The notes under the pieces: model-generated | The model's database searches: none | The model's input: the letters and a program-made list of their open reading frames with translations, nothing else | What the model was told of the DNA's origin: nothing | In this document: in pieces, positions 1-8,565 of the stretch | Layout of the letters: each line of letters starts with the position of its first letter | Position numbering within the stretch: position 1 is the stretch's first letter | DNA from: VRUE01 sp963844395 | GTDB lineage: Bacteria; Actinomycetota; Thermoleophilia; Solirubrobacterales; 70-9 | DNA length: 64,000 nucleotides | Assembly: GCA_963844395.1 (NCBI GenBank) | Contig: CAWJNX010000001.1 | Location: forward strand, 124,001 to 188,000 | Direction: 5' to 3' | Position numbers and translations under genes: made by a program

Positions 1-236
1 TCGAGCAGCCATGTTTCCCCGATCGGCGTCTCTGGTTGTCCTTCGCCGAGGATGCCGTCAACTGCGTTGCGAAGCAGGACCTCGAAGTGGTGGATGAGGC
101 CGAACGAGGCCATGGCCAGAACGGCGTGCCACTCGTAGAGCAGAACGGCGGTCGCATGATCTCCGTCGCCACAAGCGCTTCGGAAGCGCGTGTAGCGAGG
201 CTCGGATAGCCACCTACAAGCCTGTCCTTCGTCCAT
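1..236 (-). CDS. Abi-like protein, N-terminal part only (runs off the window)
   Basis: An open frame begins at an ATG at 236 and runs off the left edge, giving 78 residues. The segment LLYEWHAVLAMASFGLIHHF followed by EVLLRNAVDGIL resembles the N-terminal core of Abi-like proteins (Abi_2 type: an RF..A..D...A..LY.WN segment, then a helix ending E..LRNA). Some relatives act in phage abortive infection, but many have no assigned role. The C-terminal half lies outside the window. No indel is visible. The family call rests on motif memory only. Confidence 0.55.
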   Translation of the reverse strand, partial: MDEGQACRWLSEPRYTRFRSACGDGDHATAVLLYEWHAVLAMASFGLIHHFEVLLRNAVDGILGEGQPETPIGETWLL

Positions 237-416
237 TCCCTGTCGTCCTTCGATTGCGCTACTCTTTGTCTGAACGCCCCGGGCCCGCCTCTGACTTCTC
301 GGAGTTATGCGGTCGGGGCTTTGTCGTTCAGTCGCGCGCAGGGATCATGACTGAGCTTGCCGACAAGAAGTATCGCAGCTGGTTCAGCGGAACTGGTTTG
401 AGCGATGCGGCAAGCG

Positions 417-1178
417 TCAGACCTCGTTCCAGAAGTCGAGGCCGAGGTTGCTCATCCAGCGCTGGGCCTCGATGTTGAGCTCGGTCAGCTGGTCGGTCCA
501 GATCAGGACGCCCATCGCGATCAGGATCAGGCCACCCGTGGCGACTATCGCCTGGTAGTGGCGCTTAACCACGGCGAAGGCGGTGGTCATGCGGGAGAAG
601 GCGACGGCGGTGAGCAGGAAGGGGATCGCGAGGCCGGCCGAGTAGACGGCGAGGAGGAGGGCGCCGTGACCCGCCGAGCCGGTCAACGAGGCGGCGGAGA
701 GGATCGCGCCGAGAGTCGGACCGATGCAGGGGGTCCAGGCGATCGCGAAGGCGGCGCCGGCGACTATCGGGCCGCCTTTGCCGGCGCGCTCCAACAGGGC
801 GTCGACGTGCCACTCGCGGTTCAGCCGCGTCACAAAGAGGGAGGCGACGAAGAGGACGCCCATCGCGACGATCAGCGCGGCCGAGACCTTGGTCAGCAGG
901 TCCTCGTGGTCCTGGAGGGTCGATCCGAGGCCGGTCGCGGTCAGCCCGAGGACGATGAAGATCGCCGAGAAGCTTGCGACGAAGAGCAGGCTGGGGCCGA
1001 GCACGCGCCGCCAGCCGGCGCTCTCCAGCTCGCTCGCGGAGACGCCGCTGACGGCCGAGAGGTAGCCCGGCACCAGCGGCAGGACGCAGGGGGAGAGGAA
1101 GGAGACGACGCCCGCGGCGAGGGCGGCGAAGATCCCCACGCCGGCGGCGGGATCGGTGCTGATCTCTGCGAGGAACAC
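417..1178 (-). CDS. ccdA: CcdA/DsbD-like cytochrome c biogenesis membrane protein
   Basis: A 253-residue polytopic membrane protein that would carry electrons from cytoplasmic thioredoxin across the membrane to extracytoplasmic thiol proteins (heme-attachment and disulfide-reduction pathways). The first helix carries the family hallmark SFLSPCVLPLVPGYLS at about residue 25, and a second conserved Cys lies in AWTPCIGPTLG near residue 135; these are the two redox cysteines. About six hydrophobic helices are visible and the length is normal. The start is a GTG at 1178 with a TACCCT box nine bases upstream on the same strand. It is divergent from the flavodoxin-like gene and uninterrupted. It may work with the VKOR/DsbA genes near 6 kb. 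Confidence 0.88.
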   Translation of the reverse strand: MFLAEISTDPAAGVGIFAALAAGVVSFLSPCVLPLVPGYLSAVSGVSASELESAGWRRVLGPSLLFVASFSAIFIVLGLTATGLGSTLQDHEDLLTKVSAALIVAMGVLFVASLFVTRLNREWHVDALLERAGKGGPIVAGAAFAIAWTPCIGPTLGAILSAASLTGSAGHGALLLAVYSAGLAIPFLLTAVAFSRMTTAFAVVKRHYQAIVATGGLILIAMGVLIWTDQLTELNIEAQRWMSNLGLDFWNEV

Positions 1179-1231
1179 GGCACTTGCAGGGTACTTGCGG
1201 CGCGTGCGTGGGACGGGGGAGACTGGCGCGC

Positions 1232-1915
1232 ATGGAACTCAACGCGCTGGTCCTCAACTGCACCCTGAAGAAGTCACCGGAGCCCTCCAACACCCAGGGC
1301 CTGATCGACCTCGTCACCGGCCACTTCGACGAGCTCGGCGTCAAGCACGAGACGCTGCGCCCGGTCGACTTCAAGATTCCCTTCGGTGTCGTCTCCGACC
1401 TGGGGGAGGGCGACGAGTGGCCGCAGATCCTCGCGAAGGTACTCGCCGCCGACATCCTGATCATCGGCATGTCGATCTGGTTCGGCGTTCGCAACAGCGT
1501 CAGCCAGATGGTGATCGAGCGGCTCGACGGCACCTACAACACGACCAACGAGGTCGGCCAGTACCCGCTCTACAACACGGTCGGCGGCGTCGTAGTGACC
1601 GGTAATGAGGACGGCGCTCACGCCTGCGCCGAGACGACGCTTTTCAACCTCACCCACCTCGGCTGCGCGATCCCGCCCAACGCCGACACCTACTGGGTCG
1701 GCGACGCCGGCCCGGGTCCCTCTTTCATCGAGGCGGGCGGCAAAGATCACGCCTACACGCAGAAGACGGCCAGGTGGATGGCCCACAACGTCACCCACCT
1801 CGCCCGCATCCTCAAGCAGAACCCGATCCCGCCGGAAGGCAACACGGTCCCGGGCTGGCAACCCGACGAGTGCCAGGGCCACGACGACCGCATGCCCGCC
1901 GGCCACGTCGGCTAG
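1232..1915 (+). CDS. Flavodoxin-like / NADPH-dependent FMN reductase family protein
   Basis: A 227-residue protein with the flavodoxin-fold pattern: a first strand MELNALVLNCTLKKSPEPSN whose end would hold the FMN phosphate loop, then ILIIGMSIWFGVRNSVSQMV, in which an aromatic follows the second phosphate-binding strand, then GGVVVTGNEDGAH as a third flavin-contact loop. Such proteins reduce quinones or bound flavin with NAD(P)H; the true substrate cannot be read. I chose the ATG at 1232 because the fold begins there; an upstream in-frame ATG at 1184 adds 16 residues without fold character. The gene is intact and is followed by a hairpin and the thiolase gene. Confidence 0.7.
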   Translation: MELNALVLNCTLKKSPEPSNTQGLIDLVTGHFDELGVKHETLRPVDFKIPFGVVSDLGEGDEWPQILAKVLAADILIIGMSIWFGVRNSVSQMVIERLDGTYNTTNEVGQYPLYNTVGGVVVTGNEDGAHACAETTLFNLTHLGCAIPPNADTYWVGDAGPGPSFIEAGGKDHAYTQKTARWMAHNVTHLARILKQNPIPPEGNTVPGWQPDECQGHDDRMPAGHVG

Positions 1916-1917
1916 CA

Positions 1918-1955
1918 GTGCGCTTTATGTAGGCGCAGGCAACAAAAAAGCGCAC
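1918..1955 (+). terminator. Hairpin downstream of the flavodoxin-like gene
   Basis: A 9-bp perfect stem (GTGCGCTTT with AAAGCGCAC) begins three bases after the stop codon. There is no clear T-run after it on the plus strand, so it is a weak or Rho-aided terminator, or an RNA-protecting 3' hairpin. Confidence 0.4.
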
Positions 1956-2042
1956 CGGAAGGGACCGAGGCCTCTCGGCGCGGTACATTCCTGGCTAGCC
2001 AGCCAAACGCCGCGACGGCGCGGCGCGACGACAGGAGCAGAG

Positions 2043-3236
2043 TTGAGCAACCGTACGTTCGTGATCGGGGTCGGGATGACCAAGTTCGAGAAGCCGGGAA
2101 CGAAGGAGGGCGACTATCCCGACTGGGCCAAGGAGGCGGGGGAGAAGGCGCTCGCCGACGCCGGCATCCCCTACGAGGACGTCGAGCAGGCCTTCGCCGG
2201 CTACTGCTACGGCGACTCGACCTACGGGCAGCGGGCGCTCTACCAGCTCGGCCTGACCGGGATCCCGGTCGTCAACGTCAACAACAACTGCTCGACTGGC
2301 TCCTCGGCGCTGTTCCTGGCTCGCCAGGCGGTCAAGGGCGGACTGGTCGAGTGCGCGCTGGCGCTTGGCTTCGAGAAAATGGAGAAGGGCTCGCTGGGCG
2401 TCAAGTACACCGACCGCACCAACGCGCTCGATAAGCACGCGATGCGGATGTTCGAGATCCGCGACCCCGAGCAGTCGCCGCCGGCACCGCAGATGTTCGG
2501 CAATGCCGGCCGCGACCACATGGAGAAGTACGGCTCGACCCCCGACCACTACGCCTGGATCGGCTGGAAGAACCACAAGCACTCGGTCAACAATCCTTAC
2601 GCCCAGTTCCAGGACGAGTACAGCCTCGAGGACATCAAGGCGGCGAAGATGATCCACGACCCGCTGACCAAGCTGCAGTGCTCGCCGACCTCCGACGGCT
2701 CGGCCTGCGCGATCGTCGCCTCGGAGCGCTACGTCGACGAGCACGGCCTTTGGGAGCAGGCGGTCGAGATCGCCGGCCAGTCGATGGTCACCGATCTCTC
2801 CTCGACCTTCGCCGAGGACACCGACTGCATGAAGATCGTCGGCTCCGACATGTCGAAGCAGGCCGCCAATGAGGCTTACGCAGAGGCCGGTGTGGCGGCA
2901 GAGGAAGTCGACGTCTGCGAGCTACACGACTGCTTCAGCGCCAACGAGCTGATCACCTACGAAGCGCTCGGCTTCGCCGCCGAGGGCGAGGGCCACAAGC
3001 TGGTCGACGAGGAAGCGACGACGTACGGCGGCAAGGTCGTCGTCAACCCCTCCGGCGGCCTGATCTCCAAGGGCCACCCGCTGGGCGCGACCGGGCTGGC
3101 ACAGTGCTCGGAGCTGACCTGGCAGCTGCGCGGCAAGGCCGACAAGCGCCAGGTTGACGGCGCCAAGCTGGCCCTGCAGCACAACATCGGCCTCGGCGGC
3201 GCCGCCGTGGTCACCGTCTACAAGCCGGCCGCCTAG
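2043..3236 (+). CDS. Thiolase-like acetyl-CoA acetyltransferase / SCP-x type lipid-transfer thiolase
   Basis: A 397-residue thiolase-superfamily enzyme of the SCP-x/lipid-transfer branch, which cleaves or forms 3-oxoacyl-CoA in fatty-acid or sterol side-chain degradation. The nucleophile Cys sits in NVNNNCSTGSSALFLARQ near residue 82; a His is in CELHDCFSANEL; the C-terminal GGLISKGHPLGATG loop supplies the second catalytic His. The start is a TTG at 2043, preceded by GGAGCAGAG at 2034; the in-frame extension upstream of it looks non-coding. The gene is intact. The SDR gene follows 26 bases downstream in the same direction and is probably co-transcribed, which suggests a lipid or steroid oxidation role. 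The substrate is unknown. Confidence 0.85.
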   Translation: MSNRTFVIGVGMTKFEKPGTKEGDYPDWAKEAGEKALADAGIPYEDVEQAFAGYCYGDSTYGQRALYQLGLTGIPVVNVNNNCSTGSSALFLARQAVKGGLVECALALGFEKMEKGSLGVKYTDRTNALDKHAMRMFEIRDPEQSPPAPQMFGNAGRDHMEKYGSTPDHYAWIGWKNHKHSVNNPYAQFQDEYSLEDIKAAKMIHDPLTKLQCSPTSDGSACAIVASERYVDEHGLWEQAVEIAGQSMVTDLSSTFAEDTDCMKIVGSDMSKQAANEAYAEAGVAAEEVDVCELHDCFSANELITYEALGFAAEGEGHKLVDEEATTYGGKVVVNPSGGLISKGHPLGATGLAQCSELTWQLRGKADKRQVDGAKLALQHNIGLGGAAVVTVYKPAA

Positions 3237-3262
3237 GGGGCGACCGGAGAAGGAGAGGCACG

Positions 3263-4157
3263 ATGGCGAAGCAGCGACGCTCACTCAGCGGCAAGGTCGT
3301 GGCGATCACCGGGGCGGCCCGGGGGATCGGCAAGGCGACGGCGGAGGCGCTGGTCCGCAAGGGCTGTCGCGTCGCGATCGGCGACCTCGACCTGCCGCTC
3401 GCCGAACGGACCGCGGCGGAGCTGGGCGGCGGCACGATCGCCGTCGCGCTCGACGTCACCGACCGCGGCTCCCTCGCCGCCTTCCTCGGCGAGGCCGAGC
3501 GCCAGCTCGGTCCGCTCGACGTGGTGATCAACAACGCCGGGATCATGCCGGTGACGCCGTTCGTCGAGGAGGGCGAGGACTCGATCCGCCGTCAGGTCGA
3601 CATCAACCTGCTACGGCGTGATCAGCCGGCACGCAGCTGGCGATCGAGCGGATGCGCCCGCGCGACACCGGCCACATCGTCAACATCGCCTCCCAGGCCG
3701 GCAAAGGCGGCTTCCCGGGCATCGCCACCTACTCGGCACCAAGCACGCCGTGGTCGGCTTCAGCGAGGCGGTGCGCGCCGAGCTGCGCGACAGCGGATCG
3801 AGGTCTCCTGCGTGATGCCGACCGTGGTCAACACCGAGCTGACCGCAGGGGTCGGCGCAGAGGCTGATCAAACCGGTCGAGGTCGAGGACGTCGCCGACG
3901 AGATCGTCGACGCGCTCGAGGTGTCGCGCTTCGACGTCTGGGTGCCGCGCTCCAACGGCGCCCTGTTCAAGTTCGTCGCCCTGCTGCCGCGAGCCTGGCG
4001 CGAGGCGCTCGGGCGCTTCATGAAGGTCGACAAACTGATGACCGAAGTCGACCACAGCGCCCGCCACGCCTACGAGGAGCGGGCGGCGCACAGCGAGCCC
4101 GGGGTGGACCCGGAGTCGGCGAGCGAAGGCGCGTCCGCGGAACGAAAGGCCGCATAG
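3263..4157 (+). CDS. Short-chain dehydrogenase/reductase, interrupted by indels
   Basis: A classical SDR. The N-terminal cofactor loop reads VAITGAARGIGKATAE, followed by a D-L-D segment at the end of strand 2, the NNAG motif in VINNAGIMPVTPF, and later the catalytic Y-x-x-x-K in the region read as TYSA.TKHAVVGFSEAV (3731-3760). Reading the full domain needs at least four single-base shifts at about 3612-3630, 3740, 3795 and 3865. The C-terminal tail SRFDVWVPRSNGALFKFVAL is in frame again to a stop at 4157. It lies 26 bases after the thiolase gene and probably shares its substrate pathway. I take the shifts as sequence errors because all fold elements persist. Confidence 0.75.
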
Positions 4158-4207
4158 TGAACTCGAAGGGTTTGCCCGGCTACAACCGGTAAAAGGCTTC
4201 GAGAACC

Positions 4208-4857
4208 ATGGGACGGATCTACGACGCAACCTGGGGACGCGGTTTCGCAGCGCTCTACGACTTCTGCTTCAAGTCGGCGGAAGAGGGTGGGCTGCGGGAC
4301 ATGCGCCGCGAACTGCTCGCCGAGGCGAACGGTCGCACGATCGACATCGGCTCGGGGACGGGAGCGAACCTCGACCTCTATCCGGCAGCAGGTAACCGAG
4401 CTGGTCATGGCCGAGCCCGACCCGCACATGGCCAAGCCGGCTACGGCACAAGCTGCGCCGAATCCGGCTCGCAAAGTCGAGTTGGTCGAGGCCGCGAGCC
4501 GAAGAGCCTGCCCTTCGAGGATGCGAGCTTCGATACCGCCGTCTTCACGCTCGTGCTCTGCACGGTCCCAGACCCGCGGGCGAGCGCTGGCCGAGGTTGC
4601 GCGGATCCTGAAACCCGGCGGCCGTAGTGCTCTTCCTCGAGCACGTTCGCGCGGAGGACGACGGCCTGGCCCGCTGGCAGGACCGCCTCGAGAAGCCGTG
4701 GCGCTTCATCGGCGACGGCTGCCACTGCAACCGCGATACGGTCGCCACCATCGAGGCCTCACCGCTTCAATTGGACGACATCGAGCGCGACCGCCTGCCG
4801 AAGGCGCCGCCGATCACCCGGCCGCTGGCACGCGGTCGCGCCGTTCTGGGCGGCTAG
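4208..4857 (+). CDS. Class I SAM-dependent methyltransferase, interrupted by indels
   Basis: The start region MGRIYDATWGRGFAALYDF and the SAM-binding loop TIDIGSGTGANLDLYP (4333-4383) identify a UbiE/Methyltransf_11-type enzyme. After frame changes near 4390, 4440, 4490, 4580 and 4625, the acidic strand-2 end (VMAEPDPHMAK), the post-II motif (LPFEDASFDTAVFTLVLCTV) and the post-III motif (ARILKPGG) follow in the right order. The C-terminus FLEHVRAEDDGLARWQDRL fits small-molecule methyltransferases. The substrate is unknown. Confidence 0.7.
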
Positions 4858-5003
4858 CCCTCACGGCGATCCGATAGAGGCCTATGCGAATGCCTTCGCC
4901 CGCTGTGGCAAGGCACGATGCCTCGATCCTGCCCTCCAACGCACGATAATGGTGGTTATGTCAACTCAGGCTGGGAGCGGGCGCAATCTCTAACATCGGC
5001 TCT

Positions 5004-5177
5004 GTGCAGGCGCCCCCTCCACGCCCGAATATCAGCGCTGAGGAGTTGCGGCGGGACTATCGCGCCAGCGATCCGGCCAGTCGCATCCGTCAAGGTCTCC
5101 GATTGAGTCGTTTCGGCAGCCGGCTCCAGCGGGCGATGGCCGCTTCTCGGGCCTCAAAGCCCGCTGCTCGCCAGTGA
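5004..5177 (+). CDS. Small protein upstream of a nucleotidyltransferase (57 aa, hypothetical)
   Basis: A short frame from a GTG at 5004 to a TGA at 5175-5177 encodes 57 residues rich in Arg, Ala and Ser, with a probable helix around SAEELRRDYRASDPASRIRQ. Its stop overlaps the GTG of the next gene (GTGA), which suggests translational coupling. No Shine-Dalgarno is visible before 5004, so the start is uncertain. I do not recognise the family. Its position suggests a partner or antitoxin-like role for the nucleotidyltransferase, but that is inference from context only. Confidence 0.4.
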   Translation: MQAPPPRPNISAEELRRDYRASDPASRIRQGLRLSRFGSRLQRAMAASRASKPAARQ

Positions 5178-5668
5178 CCGAGCCCGCGCTCGAGTCCGAA
5201 CACGAGGCACATCTGCGCGCTCTTGCGGCCGCCGGTGTCGACTTCGTCGTGATCGGCGGCATCGCCGTCATGGCGCATGGCTTCGTACGTGCGACGGCGG
5301 ACACTGACGTGACGGTCAGTCCCGCGAGGACCAACCTCGAGCGGCTCTCCGCCGTTCTCAGGGAGTTGGACGCCGTTCTTCCAGGAGCGGACCCCATTGC
5401 AGGTGACCCTACGAGCGCTAGATCTCTCTCGTTCGGAGGCAATCCACGCTTCGAGACGAAACTCGGCAGGCTTCACATAGTCCAGACCCCGGCTGGTGCG
5501 CCCGATTACGGCGAGATGGCGGCTCGCGCCGAAGAGGTGGAGCTAGACGACCTACGGTTCCTTATTTGCAGCTACACAGACCTCGTCGCGATGAAGGAAG
5601 CGACGGCCCGCGATCAGGATCGTCTGGACCTGGTTGCGCTGCGGGAGGCTCGCGAAGAGGCGGGCTGA
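5174..5668 (+). CDS. Nucleotidyltransferase-fold protein (AbiEii/MNT-like)
   Basis: A 164-residue intact protein with the minimal nucleotidyltransferase pattern: VDFVVIGGIAVMAHGFVRAT followed by a D-x-D pair in TADTDVTVSP, the metal ligands of the polymerase-beta fold. The C-terminal ICSYTDLVAMKEATARDQDR is typical of this group, where a helix with K and D follows the core. Related proteins include AbiEii-type toxins and minimal nucleotidyltransferases of MNT/HEPN pairs. The GTG start overlaps the TGA of the 57-residue gene. A toxin or antitoxin role is possible but not shown. Confidence 0.65.
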   Translation: MTEPALESEHEAHLRALAAAGVDFVVIGGIAVMAHGFVRATADTDVTVSPARTNLERLSAVLRELDAVLPGADPIAGDPTSARSLSFGGNPRFETKLGRLHIVQTPAGAPDYGEMAARAEEVELDDLRFLICSYTDLVAMKEATARDQDRLDLVALREAREEAG

Positions 5669-5690
5669 AGAGCACGAGGCCACTAGCGAC

Positions 5691-6422
5691 CTAGACGGGT
5701 AGCGCTTCGAGCAGCTTCATCGATCGCGATTCCAGCTCCCCTACGGACTCCGGGAAAGGGAGCGGATCCAGGCCCTGGTGCCGGGCCCCTCGATCGCGAA
5801 CGAAGGCGTGCCGTCGAGGCCTAGGCGTTTGGCCTCGGCGGTCGTGCGCGATACCTCGGCCAGGACGCGCTCGGCTTTTGCGGTCGCGGTTCCATTGTCT
5901 CGATGTCCGGGACGCCGGCGCGCTTCGGCGATCGAGGTCAGGAACGAGTCGGTTACGTAGCCGGAGCGCTCGAAGCCCTGGTTGCGGTAGAAGAGCTCGA
6001 CGAAGTTCCAGCCGCGGCCCTGCTTCCCGGCGGCGATCGCGGCGGCGCCCGCGGGGATCGATTCCTCGCCGATGATCGTGTAGTTGCGGAACTCGAGCCT
6101 CGCCTCGCCGCTGCGCACCTTCGACTCGATCGTCTCCGGCACGATCTCTTCCGCGTAGACCTTGCAGGCCGGGCACTGGAGGTCGCCGTACTCGACCAGG
6201 GTCACGGCGGCGCCAGAGTCTCCCAGGACCAGACCTCGCTGCGGTATCCCCCGCAAGTCGTCCTTCACTTGTGCGATGCCCTCCAGGTCGGTGTCGCCGC
6301 CGTCGGTCTGACGTCTCGCTGACGACGATCAGGATCGCCACCGCGACGATCGCCAGGAAGATCGCGGCGCTGCCGAGCTTGATCAGCCGCTCGCGGCGGC
6401 GCTCGTCGTCGCCCTCCGGCAT
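5691..6422 (-). CDS. DsbA-like thioredoxin-fold protein, membrane-anchored, interrupted by indels
   Basis: An N-terminal basic stretch and one membrane helix (LGSAAIFLAIVAVAILIVV) are followed by a DsbA/Thioredoxin_4 domain. The redox centre is C-P-A-C in VEYGDLQCPACKVYAEEIVP, and the cis-Pro region is LGLDGTPSFAIEGPG. Three shifts are needed: near 6310, after the transmembrane helix; near 5905, where the frame briefly changes; and near 5780, after which the tail continues to a stop at 5691. It lies four bases downstream of the VKOR gene, its likely reoxidation partner, and acts outside the membrane to introduce disulfides. Confidence 0.82.
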   Translation of the reverse strand: MPEGDDERRRERLIKLGSAAIFLAIVAVAILIVVSETSDRRRRHRPGGHRTSEGRLAGDTAARSGPGRLWRRRDPGRVRRPPVPGLQGLRGRDRAGDDRVEGAQRRGEARVPQLHDHRRGIDPRGRRRDRRREAGPRLELRRALLPQPGLRALRLRNRLVPDLDRRSAPASRTSRQWNRDRKSRARPGRGIAHDRRGQTPRPRRHAFVRDRGARHQGLDPLPFPESVGELESRSMKLLEALPV

Positions 6423-6425
6423 CGC

Positions 6426-6857
6426 TCAAGGCGGTCGTCCGACGTAGGCGAGCATCCGCAGCGCGTTCAAGCCGAGCAGCAGCGTCATCAGCAGGGCGCT
6501 GAGCACGCACCACTGGCAGACGGCGTCGATCACGAACAGCTCCAGGTAGGTCAGGTAGACGCTGAAGCCGAAGCCGGTCAGGGCCAGGGCGAAACCGCCC
6601 AGGCGGGCGCCGTCGCCGCGCCAGCAGCGCCGCGCGAGCAGCAGCGCGTAGCCGAGGATCCCGATCACGGCGACGCTCGATCCCGGCAAGCTCGGAGTGC
6701 GAGCTGCGCGAGACGTCTCGCAACCGCCTCCTCCGGCCAGGCATGCCGGTGCGCCGCCGTCTGCCTGCGCGATCGCGATGTAGGCGGCGACGCCGATGCC
6801 GAAGGTGGCGAGGAAGGTCGCGATCCTCTGCAGCGTCCCCTCGGGCGGGATCTTCAC
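6426..6857 (-). CDS. Vitamin K epoxide reductase (VKOR) family membrane protein
   Basis: A four-helix membrane protein of 143 residues that oxidises DsbA-like partners and passes electrons to quinone. The CxxC centre is in AVCQWCVLSALLMTLLLGL and the upstream Cys pair is in PACLAGGGGCETSRAART. The segment FALALTGFGFSVYLTYLELF is typical of the third and fourth helices. The GTG start at 6857 overlaps the TGA of the preceding PRC-barrel gene (GTGA). The DsbA-like gene follows after three bases, so VKOR and its substrate form one operon. The gene is uninterrupted. Confidence 0.88.
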   Translation of the reverse strand: MKIPPEGTLQRIATFLATFGIGVAAYIAIAQADGGAPACLAGGGGCETSRAARTPSLPGSSVAVIGILGYALLLARRCWRGDGARLGGFALALTGFGFSVYLTYLELFVIDAVCQWCVLSALLMTLLLGLNALRMLAYVGRPP

Positions 6858-7189
6858 TGCCGCTTCCAGCCGCCGCCGAAGAGGCGGCTGAGGCGCCCGC
6901 CCCGGTTGGGCTTGAACTTGGGCGGCCCCTGCTCCGGCGGGCCGAGCCGCTGCGCCTGATCTGCGCCGACCCGCAGGACGACGCCCCGCTCGGCGGTGCG
7001 ATCGACCTCGGGCGCGTCGGCGAAACGCAGCTTGCCTTCGCCGTCGACGAAGACGACGCCGTCGAAGATGTGCTCGCGGTAGTTGTCGAGCATCGCCTCG
7101 ACCCGGCCGACCTCGACCCCGTCGGAGCTGTAGACCGGGGTGCCGGGCTGGACAGCCGAGTAGTGGATCGCGGGGCCGATGTCGTCCAT
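6854..7189 (-). CDS. PRC-barrel-like small protein (DUF2171-like)
   Basis: A 111-residue soluble protein. The N-terminal part GTPVYSSDGVEVGRVEAML has the PRC-barrel pattern, in which the G..V...D G..V G.V segment begins a small beta barrel, and continues with FDGVVFVDGEGKLRFADAPE. The tail is basic (FKPNRGGRLSRLFGGGWKRQ). The function is unknown; related proteins are found in actinobacteria as stress-linked or RNA-linked adaptors. Its stop overlaps the VKOR start, and it lies 11 bases downstream of the hydrolase gene. It is intact. Confidence 0.6.
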   Translation of the reverse strand: MDDIGPAIHYSAVQPGTPVYSSDGVEVGRVEAMLDNYREHIFDGVVFVDGEGKLRFADAPEVDRTAERGVVLRVGADQAQRLGPPEQGPPKFKPNRGGRLSRLFGGGWKRQ

Positions 7190-7200
7190 CGCCGCCAAGG

Positions 7201-8048
7201 CTAACGACGCGCGGCGACCACAGGCTCGGCGCAGAAGGCGGCGATCTCCCGCGAGAGCTTGCCTCCCTGCCAGGCAAGTGGCGACTCCCCCTCCGCCTCG
7301 CCGGTCAGCCTCGCTTCCGGGCATCGCCCCGGCGTAGAGCTCGGCAACGGCGCGCGGGTGCCCAGGGTCGGGCCCGTCGTGGCTGGCGACGACCAGGGTC
7401 GGCACGTCGAGGGACTCCAGCTCGGCGATCGGTCTCGAAGGGTCGCGAGCGCGGTACCTGGCGCAGCGCCGCGACGATCGCCTCGAGGTGGCGGTGCAGC
7501 AGCATCCGCTCGCGGGTGAAGCGCAGCACCGTCTCCCGCCAGGACGGCTCGATGCCCTGGCGACGGTCGATGTACTCGACGAACCCGTCGACCCCACTCC
7601 GCTCGAGCGCATCCGCCAGGCCATCCCAGTAGGCCAGCGACTCGGCGGGAATCTCACCGCCGTAGACCGGACCGATCGCCATCAGTCCGGCAAGCCGCTC
7701 GGGGTGACGCAGCGCATAGGCGACGGCGGTATGGGAGCCCATCGAGTGCCCGGCGAGGACGAAGGGCCCCTCCCCCACCTCGGCCGCGACGACCGCTTCC
7801 AGGTCGTCGACCAGCTCCGGGTATCCGTATCCCCCGTCGGTCGGCGCGGGGTCTGACTCGCCGTGGCCGCGGGCGTCGTAGGAGACGACCGTGTGGCCGG
7901 CCCGCTGCAGGGAGCGCGAGCCGTGGACGACGTAGCGTCGGGTCGCGGTGATCCCGTGGCAGAGGACGACCGGCGGCCCCTCGCCTGCCGTCTCGCCGCG
8001 GAGGACCGGCGCCTCGCCCGCGTCGAACTGCCGAGGGCCGTCCGGCAT
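7201..8048 (-). CDS. Alpha/beta hydrolase, indels near the 3' end
   Basis: A hydrolase-fold protein. The oxyanion region is PPVVLCHGITATRR, the nucleophile elbow is LAGHSMGSHTA (G-H-S-M-G, Ser nucleophile), and the acid strand is in ESLDVPTLVVASHDGPD. The final helix reads WQGGKLSREIAAFCAEPVVA in a third frame. Shifts are needed near 7460 and 7310. The ATG start overlaps the TGA of the peroxiredoxin gene (TGATG), so the two are translationally coupled. Candidate activities are esterase or lipase-like; the substrate is unknown. Confidence 0.75.
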
Positions 8049-8551
8049 CAGGCGATGGCCGCGATGCGCCCGCTCGATGTCGTCGACCGTCTGGAAGCCC
8101 GCGCCGGTCCGCGAGACGTGCCGGTGGCGGACGATCCCCTCCGGCGTCGACGACGAAGATCGATCGCATCACGTAGCGCCCACCGGGCGCGTCCTCGAGC
8201 CGCGCCAGCTTCGCGAAGGGCCCGACCCAGCCGGTCACGCCATAGCTCTTGCTGACCGCGAGGTCCTCGTCGGCGAGCAGTGGCACGTTGAGGCTCTGCT
8301 CCTCGATCCAGCGCTCGTGCGACTCGACCGATTGCGGCGAGATCCCCAGCACCTCTGCGTCGAGCCCGTCGAGCCGCTCGCCCTGGTCGCGGTAGGAGCA
8401 GAACTGCGCCGTGCAGACCCTGGTCGCATCGCCGGGATAGAAGGCGAGGACGACGTTGCGGCCGCGGTAGTCGGCAGAGCCGGTACGTCTTGCCGCCGCT
8501 GCCGGGCAGCTCGAAATCGGGCGCCGCGTCGCCGACGTCGACCTTGGCCAT
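8048..8551 (-). CDS. Bcp-type peroxiredoxin, interrupted by indels
   Basis: The start MAKVDVGDAAPDFELPGSGG is the usual AhpC/TSA N-terminus. After a shift near 8475 the catalytic segment reads ATRVCTAQFCSYRDQGERL, with the peroxidatic Cys and a second Cys five residues later as in Bcp/PrxQ enzymes. The chain goes on with LGISPQSVESHERWIEEQSL and LLADEDLAVSKSYGVTGW. A second shift near 8145 is needed before the end GRIAAIA. It removes peroxides using thioredoxin. An AGGAG site lies in the 14 bases between its start and the stop of the transposase gene, so its native promoter may have been displaced by the insertion sequence. Confidence 0.78.
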   Translation of the reverse strand: MAKVDVGDAAPDFELPGSGGKTYRLCRLPRPQRRPRLLSRRCDQGLHGAVLLLPRPGRAARRARRRGAGDLAAIGRVARALDRGAEPQRATARRRGPRGQQELWRDRLGRALREAGAARGRARWALRDAIDLRRRRRRGSSATGTSRGPARASRRSTTSSGRIAAIA

Positions 8552-8565
8552 GCGTTGCTCCTATG

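Noticed and set aside
405..1268. Long plus-strand open frame antisense to ccdA
   Set aside because: Low-complexity Arg/Gly/Glu translation caused by high GC; ccdA on the other strand has full family motifs.
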